Below, piece after piece: positions 9,745-20,506 of a DNA stretch of 64,000 bases. The stretch spans positions 4,588,001-4,652,000 of the forward strand of contig OX638368.1 in the NCBI GenBank assembly GCA_951812925.1. The letters are read 5' to 3'. The notes below the pieces were generated by a model that worked only from the letters and a program-made list of their open reading frames with translations, was not told where the DNA came from and searched no databases. This stretch comes from Calliopum simillimum. Lineage: Eukaryota; Arthropoda; Insecta; Diptera; Lauxaniidae. Position 1 is the first letter of the stretch. The number at the start of each line of letters is the position of its first letter. The position numbers and the translations under genes are program-made.

Positions 9745-12255
9745 AGTTGAACATGTTGAAAGAGTCGAAAAATATTGCTAGAGAAATATTGACAAAATTG
9801 GAGAATGTTGAAAGAGGTAAAAATTATTGCTGAATTGAAGTATTTCGATTGAGTAAGAAAATGTTGATAAATTCAAATAATGTGCATAAAACGGAAAAAT
9901 GTTGTAAAGACGCCAAATATGTTGCTAAACACAAACTATGTTGATGAAGTTAAAAAATATTGCCAAAACTAACAAATCTGGACAATAAAGAAAAATGTTT
10001 ACAAAGTGAAAAAAATGTTCCTGAATCAAATAATATGAAAGGAATTGAAAGAGGCAAAAAAATGTTGTTAACCTTAAAATGTTGATGAAGCAAAAAAATG
10101 TTTCCAAAGTCATATAATACGAAAAAATTGTAAAATAAAATGTTGCTAAAGTAAGTTTATGAAATTAAAAAATGTTCCCAAGGCATGATATGAATAAACT
10201 TTTAAAATATGTTGCTGAAGTCGAATAATGTGAACATAAAATATAAAATACTAAGATAGTAGAAAATGTTGAAATAGTCTTATGATAAGAAGAAATTGGA
10301 AAACGCTGAAAACGGCAAGCAATGTAAAGCTAAAAAATGTTGCTAAATTCAAATAATGTCGAAGATAACTAAAAATTTTAAAGACGACGAGAAATGTTGC
10401 TAAAGTCAAAATTTGTTGCTGAAGCAAAATATATGTTGCTGAGGTCATAGGTATAATCGGAAGAAATCGATAAATATTGAGAGACGCAAAAAATTTGGTT
10501 AAAGTTAAAATATGTTGATGAAGTTAAAAAATGTTGGTAAATCAAAATAATGTGGATAGAAATGAAACACGTTTACAAAGTAAGAAAAATGTTGCCAAAG
10601 TAAAATAATTTGGATGAAATTGGAAGAGGAAAAATGTTGCTAAAGCTGTAACATGTCGATGAAGTCAAAAAATGTTGCAAAGTCACAAAATGTGAAAAAA
10701 ATTGGATAAGAGAAATGTTGCTAAAGTCAAATATGTTGATCAAGTTATAAATATCATTCAAATAATGTAGACTACAATAACAAGATTAAGAATGAAGAAA
10801 ATGTTGCCAAAGTCATATGATATGAAAAAATTGGAAAAGGCGAGAAATGTTGCTTAAGCCATAGTATCTTGATGAAGTTAGATAATGTTGCTGAAATCCA
10901 GTAACTTGGACAAAACTTAAAAATTTTTAAAACAACGAGATGCGTTTGTAAGGTGAAATATGTTGATAAAGCTTAAGTTATTTGGTCACGTAAACTGTAT
11001 GAAATTGATAAATATTGAAAAGAAAGAAAAAAAAAAAAAAAACTGTTGCTAAACTCGAATCATGTGAACAGTGTTTAAAACGTTCAAAATATTATAAACG
11101 AGTAAATTTGGAAATGTTGCTAAAGTTAAATGATGCTCATAGGTTAGGTTAGGTTAGGTTAGGTTAGGTTAGGTTGGGTTAGGTTAGGTTAGGTTAGGTT
11201 AGGTTAGGTTAGGTTAGGTTAGGTTAGGTTAGGTTAGGTTAGGTTAGGTTAGGTTAGGTTAGGTTAGGTTAGGTTAGGTTAGGTTAGGTTAGGTTAGGTT
11301 AGGTTAGGTTAGGTTAGGTTAGGTTAGGTTAGGTTAGGTTAGGTTAGGTTAGGTTAGGTTAGGTTAGGTTAGGTTAGGTTAGGTTAGGTTAGGTTAGGTT
11401 AGGTTAGGTTAGGTTAGGTTAGGTTAGGTTAGGTTAGGTTAGGTTAGGTTAGGTTAGGTTAGGTTAGGTTAGGTTAGGTTAGGTTAGGTTAGGTTAGGTT
11501 AGGTTAGGTTAGGTTAGGTTAGGTTAGGTTAGGTTAGGTTAGGTTAGGTTAGGTTAGGTTAGGTTAGGTTAGGTTAGGTTAGGTTAGGTTAGGTTAGGTT
11601 AGGTTAGGTTAGGTTAGGTTAGGTTAGGTTAGGTTAGGTTAGGTTAGGTTAGGTTAGGTTAGGTTAGGTTAGGTTAGGTTAGGTTAGGTTAGGTTAGGTT
11701 AGGTTAGGTTAGGTTAGGTTAGGTTAGGTTAGGTTAGGTTAGGTTAGGTTAGGTTAGGTTAGGTTAGGTTAGGTTAGGTTAGGTTAGGTTAGGTTAGGTT
11801 AGGTTAGGTTAGGTTAGGTTAGGTTAGGTTAGGTTAGGTTAGGTTAGGTTAGGTTAGGTTAGGTTAGGTTAGGTTAGGTTAGGTTAGGTTAGGTTAGGTT
11901 AGGTTAGGTTAGGTTAGGTTAGGTTAGGTTAGGTTAGGTTAGGTTAGGTTAGGTTAGGTTAGGTTAGGTTAGGTTAGGTTAGGTTAGGTTAGGTTAGGTT
12001 AGGTTAGGTTAGGTTAGGTTAGGTTAGGTTAGGTTAGGTTAGGTTAGGTTAGGTTAGGTTAGGTTAGGTTAGGTTAGGTTAGGTTAGGTTAGGTTTGGTT
12101 AGGTTGGGTTAGGTTAGGTGAATAATATTGAAAGAGGCTACACAAGAACTGAGAAATTTGGAAAAATATCAAAATGTGAAATAAGTAGAATAGTAGCCGA
12201 ATAATAATGAAAAAGTCGAATATTGAAAACAGATATAAACATTTTGAAAAACTAC
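9745..12255. repeat. Degenerate ~19-22 bp minisatellite array (plus-strand consensus near aaatgttgctaaagtc)
   Basis: Dozens of diverged copies of 'aaatgttgctaaagtcaaa' and 'atatgttgatgaagttaaa' follow each other. In the better-preserved part (about 10380-10880) they group into a larger unit: gttgctaaag, gttgatgaag, gttgccaaag and 'taatgtggatgaaattgg', about 80 bp long. The array continues on the far side of the (TTAGG)n tract, to about 12255. The same family occurs inverted at about 29960-31290. Confidence 0.75.
11141..12119 (+). repeat. (TTAGG)n tract, about 196 units, telomere-type pentamer
   Basis: A near-perfect AGGTT/TTAGG pentamer array of about 979 bp. By eye the only deviations are single substitutions at 11176 (a to g), 12096 (a to t) and 12106 (a to g), plus the degraded last unit, so variants sit at the edges and the interior is uniform. 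TTAGG is the ancestral arthropod telomere repeat, but Diptera have generally lost telomerase and this motif from chromosome ends. Here it is interstitial, inside another tandem array. It is therefore better described as an interstitial telomere-like microsatellite than as a chromosome end. Assembled length of such tracts is often unreliable. Confidence 0.95.
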
Positions 12256-13199
12256 ATACGCTTATGGGTCACCCTTAACACTTATCGAGTACGTATGTAT
12301 GTATTAAGCAGTTTACCTTAATTACCAAAAAATGTTGCAAATCTTTAAGGAAGCAAAAGTTTTTCAGCGGTTTATAGGTATTTCACTTTATTTCAGTTAA
12401 GTTTTTCTTCATCTTTGCCGCCTTCACCTTCTTAAGTAAACGTTGCCAAAAATTTTTCTACGGTATTAGTTGTTGTTGTTTTATTTTTTTTCGTACTATG
12501 TGGCATGCAATTTGGCCAACTATTTCAAGGTGAAACCACTTCTGCTTGATAATGACATGCACTTAAGCGGTGGTTTTGCTTTCGTTATTTAACATTTTCA
12601 TTTTTTTTTCTTTTGGTGTTTTATTTTTTTATTTATATTCTTTTCCCTTTTTTTTGTGAGACGAGTGGTTGTGTGTGTGTGCGAACATTTACTAAACATG
12701 TGTTCTTAAGCATTTTATGTTCTAGTATTAGTGGAAAATGTGATGCTTTTCAATCAGCCGTTAACATTAAGTGGCAATTTAAATAAATGTTGTTTCAGTC
12801 TTGCCGCCCCCCCCCGCTGCTATGTGTTTTCGTTGTTGTCTTGCTTGCAATGTTTTTCTATTTTGTTGGCAACATTACAAGTATGTATTGCGTTTTTGCT
12901 ATTTTTTCTTGCATATTTTCGTGATCCTTACTCATAATCCTTTGAGATTAGCACAGTAATGAAGTATGTCATTTGGTTTAAAATCTATTTAATAGTCTTT
13001 TGATGTTTTCGTTTTTGCACTTTTTTGTTGTATCTACAATATGTATAAGTAGGTACTTATGTCTTAGTTAAATTTTTTTGATTTAAGAGTTGTGATGATG
13101 AGATGTTTTATTGAGATGTTATTTCAATTAACACTATCCGATTTTTCAAGCTCGATTAAAATGTTTGCACTATAAATGCAGAGGAACACTAGAATTTGT
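12256..13199. other. No gene seen; T-rich sequence
   Basis: T-rich non-coding sequence with short runs of T and GTT repeats. The open frame at 12731-12937 is hydrophobic and T-driven and shows no family motif. Confidence 0.4.
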
Positions 13200-13585
13200 A
13201 TCAGATATCGAAATAATCGGCCTTAAAAACCCCTCTAGCCACAATTGTGTCGTGATATAATATTTTTTTTTGGGAAAATTGTGTGCCATTTTAGATCCAC
13301 CATTTTGTTAAAAAAAAAAACTGATTTGAATTTGAAATTAGCAGCCCCAAAAACCTCCCTAGCTACAATTTTGTTCTGATGTAATAATTTTTTTTAAGGG
13401 TTGTATTCGCCATTTTGTTTTCAAAAAACTTTATCCTGATTTTGAGATAGCGACCTCCAAAACTTCTCTGGCCACAATTTTGTTTTGATAAAATCATTTT
13501 TTTGAGAAAATTGTCCTCCATTTTGGATCCGTCGCTTTGATTTTTAAAAATTTATTCCAGATTTAAAGTCAGCGACCGAAAAAAT
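13200..13585. repeat. Degenerate tandem repeat, three units of ~109-124 bp
   Basis: The phrase 'ctagccacaattttgttctg' recurs with acaatt at 13241, 13365 and 13474. Each is followed by a T-run, a 'ccattttg' block and 'ctgattt'. No coding potential was seen. Confidence 0.7.
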
Positions 13586-13937
13586 ATAAAATCTGATATT
13601 TTTTTTTACTAAAAATAGTCAGGAAAGACTTATGACTGGCTAGAATAGCATTCTAGACCACTGTGCGTCGCTTGAACTACGGTCAGATAGTCGCTCAAAT
13701 GACTGAAATTGAACTTGATTTTTAGGAGCAAATTTGGATTACCGACGAGGCCCATTTCACACTCTCTTGCGATATTAATAAACAAAATTGCCGCTTTTGG
13801 AACTCCACACGAGTTCCATGAATACAAGTAAGGGAATAGTGTCGGGTGTGGGCACCATTTTGTTTCCGACTCATATCTTTTGACCAAATGTATATTATGC
13901 AGATGCATAAGCACCAATGGAAAACTAGAAACCCTAG

Positions 13938-15966
13938 TGTGACGAACCTTTTTGAAGCCGAGGTTTTAACTCGCCGTGTCCGGGGTTCGTACCACAAAAA
14001 TTTATTTATTCGCAGTCACCTACCTCCAATACCTCCATAATTTTAAAAGAAAGACAACTCTGTTTTGTTCTTAATTAGTTTAACTTAAATTTATTTATTC
14101 ACTTCACTTCGTTCATTTGATTTTTATTTTGTTCTTATTTTATTCTTATGTTTCACTTTGTATTCTTAAGTCTATCTCTGATGTTCTTAGTCTTTTTCTT
14201 AGTTTTCTCGGTTTATTTTCACAAAATGGCGGACACTGACTGACTCGCGCGTTGCGAGGTATGTTTTCTTCGACCCGTGTGATGACGTCGTTTCGCGGGC
14301 CGTCGCAGTCTCTTTACCTATTTTCCCTTCTTGTCGCTTTGTCTTGTCTGCATACGTGCCTTTTGTGTTTTCTTTGCCTGCAGGGGTATATCGTGTTCTA
14401 CTGCTCAATTAACGATCACTTCGTTCTCTTTCGACTCACAAGGGGACGTCGACGATGGGGCCTGTGCGTCACGGCCAGCGTGTGTGATTGTAGGTGAAGC
14501 TGGTGAACACAGCTGACACCTACACTCGCTCAGTGCTACGCGAGACCGGCTAAAACTTTCTCCCTGAGTGCTTGTGACGTTCGCTTTTCCCCCCCTTATC
14601 TTGTGAGTCTGCCTTGCGTTCTCTTTACGGGAATAAAATACTACGCAGTATCTTTTGCTCTCTGCTGTAGGCAAAACTGGTGAGCACAGTTGCCGCCTGC
14701 ACACTCAAATATTTTCTCTTATGCTTAGCTAATAACTTCTGCCTATTCTCATTCTCTCATGACTGCGAGAGTTCAGTAAGACGCGTCACTGGTAACTATA
14801 CGTGAGTCTGGTGAACACAGACGTCACCCCTCCCTGCAGTACAAAGCTATCGATGCTCTTGTCAGTTACGTATGCTCGGCTAATGTTCTCTGAGACCTAT
14901 TCATTCCTATCTCCTGCGAGTTTTGCTTTCGAGCTGCACTTCGCTCTCAACTACTGGCATACCGAAGATGAGAGTGGAGTACAGCCACCAACACGCTCGA
15001 TATCAAGTGAGTTCTGGCGATCACAGGCGTCACTTTCTCCCGAGTAGGGCGTTTGTGAGGCAAATCTAACACTCTCTGGCGAATATCTGTACCTAGGTTA
15101 CGTTCTCTGTGGCTATTGTTCTCTCTTCCTAGGGTTTGTATATTGCGCTTCGCCTTACACTCACACTGGGTCACCAGAAATGAGTGTCAAACTTAGCGGC
15201 GGCACGCTCAGCTGTAGGTGAGACTGGTGAACGCAGACTTCACCTCTACCCGAGTGATACCACGCCTACTCTATACTCGCGTTTGTCTCTTGCTTCTGTC
15301 GTAATCTGGTTGAGAGAGAAAGGGTGTTACCTACAGACACTCTCACACAGATTTTTACGAGAGGCAATTCCTACCAGGAGAACACTCGGTGAGCACAAGT
15401 GTTTACCCGTGGTCGGTATTGAGCTCGCTAGGTCTCAGTCCTAAGAAGGGAAAAAGAAAAATAAATTAATTATTTTATTTCACAACCACCTGTTGATCCG
15501 CTGATTTTCTGTGCGACTGCTCGGCTTGCTGGCCCGCGAAGAACTGACTTCAACTGAACTGACACTGTTCACTTGAAGTTATTTTCTATGATCATGAGTA
15601 GCAAAATGCGATCAGCTGTTTATGGCACACAGCTGTTTCTGACATGCAATAGTTCTGTTCGCTTGTGATATCTTAATGTACTATGCTGAGCTGTGTTTAA
15701 TAACCTAACTTATGTTTAGTACTATACAATAATCGTGCGACAATAATTGAAAAATCGTACGACGATAAATGAATTCATGAATTTGTACTTTTTTTACTTA
15801 TTTTAAAGAAATTAATTAAATGACATAAAAAATAAATCGAGATTCAGTTCTCGTGTGTAATGTCAACTTAAATAATAATTCTACTTCTAACTAACTCATT
15901 GTAGCGTTGATTCTTGTTGCTGTTGATGTGGGCAAAAACAAAGCTCTGCCGACTTTTGCCCTCACA
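13938..15966 (+). mobile_element. Solo LTR (copy A), 2,029 bp, with CTAG target duplication
   Basis: The sequence starts TGTGACGAACC and ends GCCCTCACA, the TG...CA ends of a retroviral-type LTR with a 5 bp inverted TGTGA/TCACA. It is flanked by the 4 bp direct repeat CTAG (13934-13937 and 15967-15970), typical of Gypsy-type insertions. No internal retroelement genes adjoin it, so it is a solo LTR left by recombination. Its GC content is higher than the surroundings. AATAAA occurs near 14631, a possible poly(A) signal. A diverged second copy starts at 19400 and ends at 25276. The superfamily (Gypsy or BEL/Pao) cannot be settled without an internal region. Confidence 0.75.
14490..15403 (+). 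other. Five related hairpins with conserved GTGARCR heptaloop inside the LTR
   Basis: Homologous hairpins occur at 14490-14523, 14667-14700, 14802-14827, 15214-15249 and 15381-15403. Each has a 7-base loop (GTGAACA, GTGAGCA, GTGAACA, GTGAACG, GTGAGCA). In the first four it is closed by CTG/CAG on an inner 5 bp stem; the fifth has TCG/CAA with a mismatch. Inner stems are AGCTG/CAGCT, AACTG/CAGTT, GTCTG/CAGAC, GACTG/CAGAC (one mismatch) and ACTCG/CAAGT (one mismatch). Outer stems are GTAGGTG/CACCTAC in the first (7 bp, perfect) and GTAGGC/GCCTGC with one G-T wobble in the second. Several stem positions differ between copies by compensatory changes, for example G-C to A-T in the inner stem and T-A to C-G in the outer stem. 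Their function is unknown. Confidence 0.7.
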
Positions 15967-16189
15967 CTAGCTAACAATTGTTGAAGAAAGTAAATTGGTT
16001 TCGTCAGTTGGAAAAATTATATCAAAAAAAAATGAAGTGATAATTTTTGACGTTTATGGGCACCCTTAGAAAGTCGACTAAAAATGGAAAAATATGAAGT
16101 TAAGTTAAGAAGAAAGCAAAATTAATTTATTTTGAAAACATTGACTCACACAAATTCAACGAATTCTACTCAACAGCTTCAACAAAATT

Positions 16190-16440
16190 AGTGACTGAAA
16201 ATGTCTGGATCGATGGCATCATGCCTGTTGCCCTGAAACCAGACTTGATTGTTTTTGGCGTCAATGCCAAATCAATAGTTTTGCAGACTCCGCCGGCTAG
16301 GTGGCGTAATTTCTAGCCTTTGTTGACATTGCTCTTTTGCCAAGCATGATTTTTCTGCTCCTGGGTCCACTTATCTGGAAACTCAATGCCAAGATTTTTT
16401 ACAAAGTGATATGCAACTTTACCATCCACACTTAATGAAA
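16190..16440 (-). pseudogene. Pogo/Tigger-like transposase remnant
   Basis: One minus-strand frame with a single internal stop joins two blocks. The first (GKVAYHFVKNLGIEFPDKW) resembles the helical N-terminal region of pogo-like/CENP-B-type transposases. The second (LTPKTIKSGFRATGMMPS) resembles the C-terminal 'SGFRATGIxPFN' motif of the same proteins. In an intact transposase these lie hundreds of residues apart, so the catalytic core is deleted. Family assignment is from motif memory and is moderate at best. Alternatively these are fragments of another DDE endonuclease. Confidence 0.45.
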
Positions 16441-17248
16441 ATAACTTTCTTCTGTGATATATTTAAAAGGCCTATTGGTTCTTTCCACTCCACTAAAAAA
16501 AGCGTAAAAGGGATAAGAAAACCATTTAAATTTGTTATGTTGACATCCACGACGATATTTCAGTAAATCACACGCATTAAATAAAAAAAGAGGGGTGCCC
16601 ACTACCGACTGTATTGGGTGCCCACAACCGACTTTAACAGCCACTTTGAAAAGCAGTAAGCAAATTCGGTTGTGTTTGGTTGGACTCGGTTCTGAATCAC
16701 AAAATATAATAAATTTACTGCATAAATATGGATTGCATTCAGCTTTCCGATTGATTCACTTCGGCTTATCGCACTTGGAAAATGATTGAAAAAAACTTTT
16801 GGGTTGACCTTTACTTATTCAAAAATTGTTTTCTTCTCAACACAATGCAAATCCGTCTCTTTGCTCCAGTATATGCACGAAGATTTCGTGCTGTCATAAC
16901 ACGCGCTTAACATTTTTCAGAACAGCCGTATTTGTTTTCTGTCAAAAGTTACTGGGAGTGCCGACACTGTTCCCCAACGACTGCGTGATGAAAAAAAGAC
17001 TGTTTGAACCAGCGTTTGCGTCAAAACCATAATTTAAAAGCCATTTTTCTTCAAAGAAGGCGAAATAGTCGATAAGAATCGTTATCGGTAGATGTTGACC
17101 CATTATATATGCCTGAAAATGTTTGAATAGATCTGGACTGTTAACTGCTGTTACTAGTTTTAATAAGATTGTGCACCTTGGAAATTAGACAATGCTGTTT
17201 CTGTAACGAAAATTCACTGTACGTGTGATGTCAAAAAAAGGCAACATT

Positions 17249-17481
17249 GACTGGCCACATAGATTTCCAGAGCTGATCCCTACTGATGTCTTTTTGTGGG
17301 GCCATTTGTACAGACAAGTACACGCCAGCATCACTCAGACCATTGACAAGCTCAAGGCAAATATTTGTTTGCTATAACGCCCCAGATGCTCAATAAAATT
17401 ATGGAAAATGCTGCAAAAAAGGCACATTTTGCCATGGCCTATAGAGGTGGCAATTTCATTGATGTTTTATTCAAAATGTAG
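17249..17481 (+). pseudogene. Tc1/mariner-superfamily transposase C-terminal fragment
   Basis: The plus-strand frame starts DWPHRFPELIPTDVFLWGHL, which matches the block carrying the third catalytic Asp (SPDLTPxDFFLWG) of Tc1/mariner-type transposases. It continues QVHASITQTIDKLKANI and then breaks. After a shift, the words MENAAKKAHFAMAYRGGNFI, typical of the C-terminus of one insect family, appear up to about 17481. The upstream catalytic domain is absent or unrecognisable. This is a dead fragment. Confidence 0.7.
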
Positions 17482-19084
17482 CCAAAATATAGTAAATAAA
17501 AAAAGACCATATAAATCGCTTCAGGTACTCAATATTCACGTACCGACATAAAAGATGGCGAAACCTGTACATAAAATATTTGAAGGTTATGCAATAAAGA
17601 TTTTTGAATAATTGCTTCCTGTTTCAGTACATTGATTTTAGAAATAGTGACAAATTTCGAACTCGCCACCCGTTTATCGTACAGCCTTAACCGTTTAACG
17701 ACCAGGTCTAAGTGCGCGAAAGAAATTCAAAATAAAAATACGACAAAATCAAAGAAATGGGGGTTAATAAAACTTTAATTCAAGCAAATGGGGTTCTGGC
17801 AAACATTCTTGCCTTTAGTCGTTAAAGTACGCTACGTTCTTGTGAGCATAAAAGTATGCTATGCTTTTGTGCGATTTGCATGACGTTGAGGAGAGCATGA
17901 AACTATGTTTGTCATTTAAAAAGCAGCAAGTTTGTAACTATACAAAAATGTAGCATATTTTAAGGCACTATGTTAAAAGGGTACCAATCTTGAAATTTGT
18001 CACTATTTCTGAAACTAATGTTCTGAGGAAGAGAGCAACTTGCAAAAACTTCTTGACTTAAAAATTTTTTGTGCTTCGACTAAAAAAAAACTTTCTAAGA
18101 GAAAATTGCCAAAATCAATAAATTTCAAAAAAATGCTTCAAATACATAATTAAAAATGCAAGCAGCGCCAGCAGGAGCTTAAGAAATATTGGCTTAATGG
18201 ATTTAATAGCACGATGACAAGTGAATGCGTTTTTAAAACCACAAAAGTCATTAAGCAAGATAGTTACTTTTTAGCAAATTATTATGCGTTGAAAAAAGAA
18301 CTTTATTTGTTACATGAAACTTGGTTGCTAACGAAAATAACAAGAACAAAATGTCCCTTGAAAGCTTTTAAAAGGATTCAAAATACGCTAATTTAATTGT
18401 TTTTTCTAATTTTAGACAATTAATTAAATTTTTCCTAGAAACTGCGCGAATTTCCATCCATTTTTTTATGCCATACTCCACGCCTGCCTAATTAAATAAA
18501 AGTTGTAATCCTTGAAAGCCTTTCTGGTATTTTTTTTTTTTATTTTACATTTTACACTCAACGTGATTGAAGGCTTTTAAAAAAAGTGTAAAATAAAAAG
18601 AAGATAAAAAAATTTAGAGAAAATGAAACAACGCGCAGAGCAAAAACAGAAAAAAAAAATCGTTGCATACTTGTGAGAGCATAAATCAAAAGTGGTGTCT
18701 TTTTCTAAATAAAACGCGTAGGGTGTTGCCTTATGCTGCTTGAGGGGATCGTTTACAATAAAGAAGAAAAAGTATAGTATCTATGTAAGTGTTTTGGGTT
18801 GCAGAATGCTAATGCTGACTGATAATAGCGTTAATTATTTTGTATTTTATTTCCATTAGCGTTTCATTTAATTAAATGACTTGCCTTTTTTAGTGGAATT
18901 TTTTAATTGTACGATTGCGAATATATCAAAAAATTGTCTTCTTTTCAAATTAATTAAGTATTTGTTCTGAAAATTTGACTATGGTTTGAATAAAAATAAA
19001 ACGGGAAAATCTGAATAACGTACAAAATAAGCAAAAGTAGTATTATAGATTTGTGCATTTTTCTGAACTCAAATCAAAAAGTTA
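17482..19084. other. No gene seen
   Basis: AT-rich sequence without recognisable coding regions. A 12 bp inverted repeat (TTTATTTTACA against TGTAAAATAAA-type arms) lies around 18538-18600. Confidence 0.4.
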
Positions 19085-19345
19085 GTGACACAAACGTGGA
19101 ACGGAATTTAAGAAAATTTAGCAAGGATTTAAAAACAAAATATAAAATGATATGTTAATAGGACTTTTTTGATACTAAAATGGCAACCAAAGTCAAAGTG
19201 TAGAAAAAGATTAAAATTGGCAAAATCATTTTAAACCCTATAAATCAAATACATTTTTATAGAGTTCGTATAATTAACTAAAAGTTTTCAATAAAAAAGT
19301 TTCTTTTAAAGCGTTAGAGTGACCCTAGAAAACTTTTTTTAACGT
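19085..19345 (+). mobile_element. Fragment of the TA-flanked MITE family (copy 1)
   Basis: This matches the right-hand interior of the complete MITE at 31581-32169: 'gatatgttaatagg', 'actaaaatggcaaccaaagtc', 'aattaactaaaagtttt' and 'gcgttagagtgaccc' occur in the same order. The terminal repeats are missing. Confidence 0.6.
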
Positions 19346-19399
19346 TTACACCATGTATAATGAGTATTGTTGTTACAAATGTCTCTATAAAATGCAGCG

Positions 19400-20095
19400 T
19401 GTGACAAACCTTTTTAAAGCCAAGGATTTAGCTCGCCGTGTCCGTGGTTCGTACCACAAAAATTTATTTATTTGCAGTCACCTACCACTAATACCTCCAT
19501 AATTTTAAAAGAAAGTTGGATTTGTTCACTGCTCTCAGTTTTCTTTTTTATATCTATTATTCGTTTCGAATACTTAAATCTAACTTTGGGTATTCTTAGT
19601 ATACGTATATTCTCACAAAATGGCGGACACTAACCGCATAACGCGTTGCGAGGCATATTTTCTTCGACCCGTTTGATGACGTCGTTCAGCGGGCCGTCGC
19701 AGTCTCTTTACCTTTTTTCCTTTTTAGTCGCTTTGTCTTCTGCATACGTGTTGGCTGAAACTTTTTCTCTGAGTGCCTGCTACGTTTGCTCTTCCCCTAA
19801 TATTGTGAGTTTGTATTGTGTTCCTCTTTACAAAAATTAAATTCCACGCTATAACTTTAGCTCTCGGCTGTAGGCAAAACTGGTTAGGACAATTGCCGTT
19901 AATAACTTTTCATTCTCTTACGGCGAGTCTACGAAATACAGAGTTTTGCCTCTCCCTCACAGTGTGACAACGACTGCAAGAGTTGAGTAAAATGCGTCAC
20001 TGGCTTAACTATACGTGAGTCTGGTGAGCACAAACGTCACCCCTCCTTGCAGTATAAACTTTATAGCATCAATAAAGCTATTGATGCTCACGTCA
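19400..20095 (+). mobile_element. LTR copy B, left part
   Basis: Collinear with the solo LTR at 13938 from its TGTGAC start to the position corresponding to about 14862 of copy A, with one internal deletion that removes the first hairpin. It is more decayed than copy A: hairpins equivalent to numbers 2 and 3 remain near 19868 and 20014, each with a broken inner base pair. The flank AGCG (19396-19399) matches 3 of 4 bases with AGCA after the right end at 25276. Confidence 0.7.
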
Positions 20096-20179
20096 GGATT
20101 TTGAGATATCACAATTTTCAATTTCCGATTTCCATTTTGAGATTTTCCAATTTTCATAACCTCAAAAATAATAAAAATC

Positions 20180-20470
20180 GTGTGGTTTTATCTATTATTT
20201 TAAAATTTCGCAAAATTCTGAAGTGATAGAGCAATTGTGTAAGCGGATTTGGGCGCAGCGTCAAAAAATACATTGCAAATCACACTCGTAATTTTAAGAG
20301 GGGTACCCTTGTTCGCCTGTGCAGCATTTGAAAATTTATTAATTAAATCGTACGTGCTTATGTACTCATCAATATCACGCCTAAAATACTCAGCATATTT
20401 AAACCATTCTTGCATCATATATTTTTATGGTACTCTCCGTACGATCAAGATAGTTTCTATACATAATATT
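20180..20470 (-). other. Unidentified open frame on the minus strand
   Basis: A 72-codon minus-strand frame (20200-20418), rich in aromatic and charged residues (WFKYAEYFRRDIDEYISTYD near its start), lies between LTR copy B and the 2 kb foldback. I do not recognise the family. It could be a fragment of a transposon protein or chance. No stop-free extension or splice signal convinces me. Confidence 0.25.
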
Positions 20471-20506
20471 CGTCCAGATATCAAGTTTCATAATACATGT
20501 AAAGTA

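Noticed and set aside
11141..12119. True chromosome end (telomere)
   Set aside because: Ordinary sequence and the same minisatellite continue on both sides, so the tract is interstitial.
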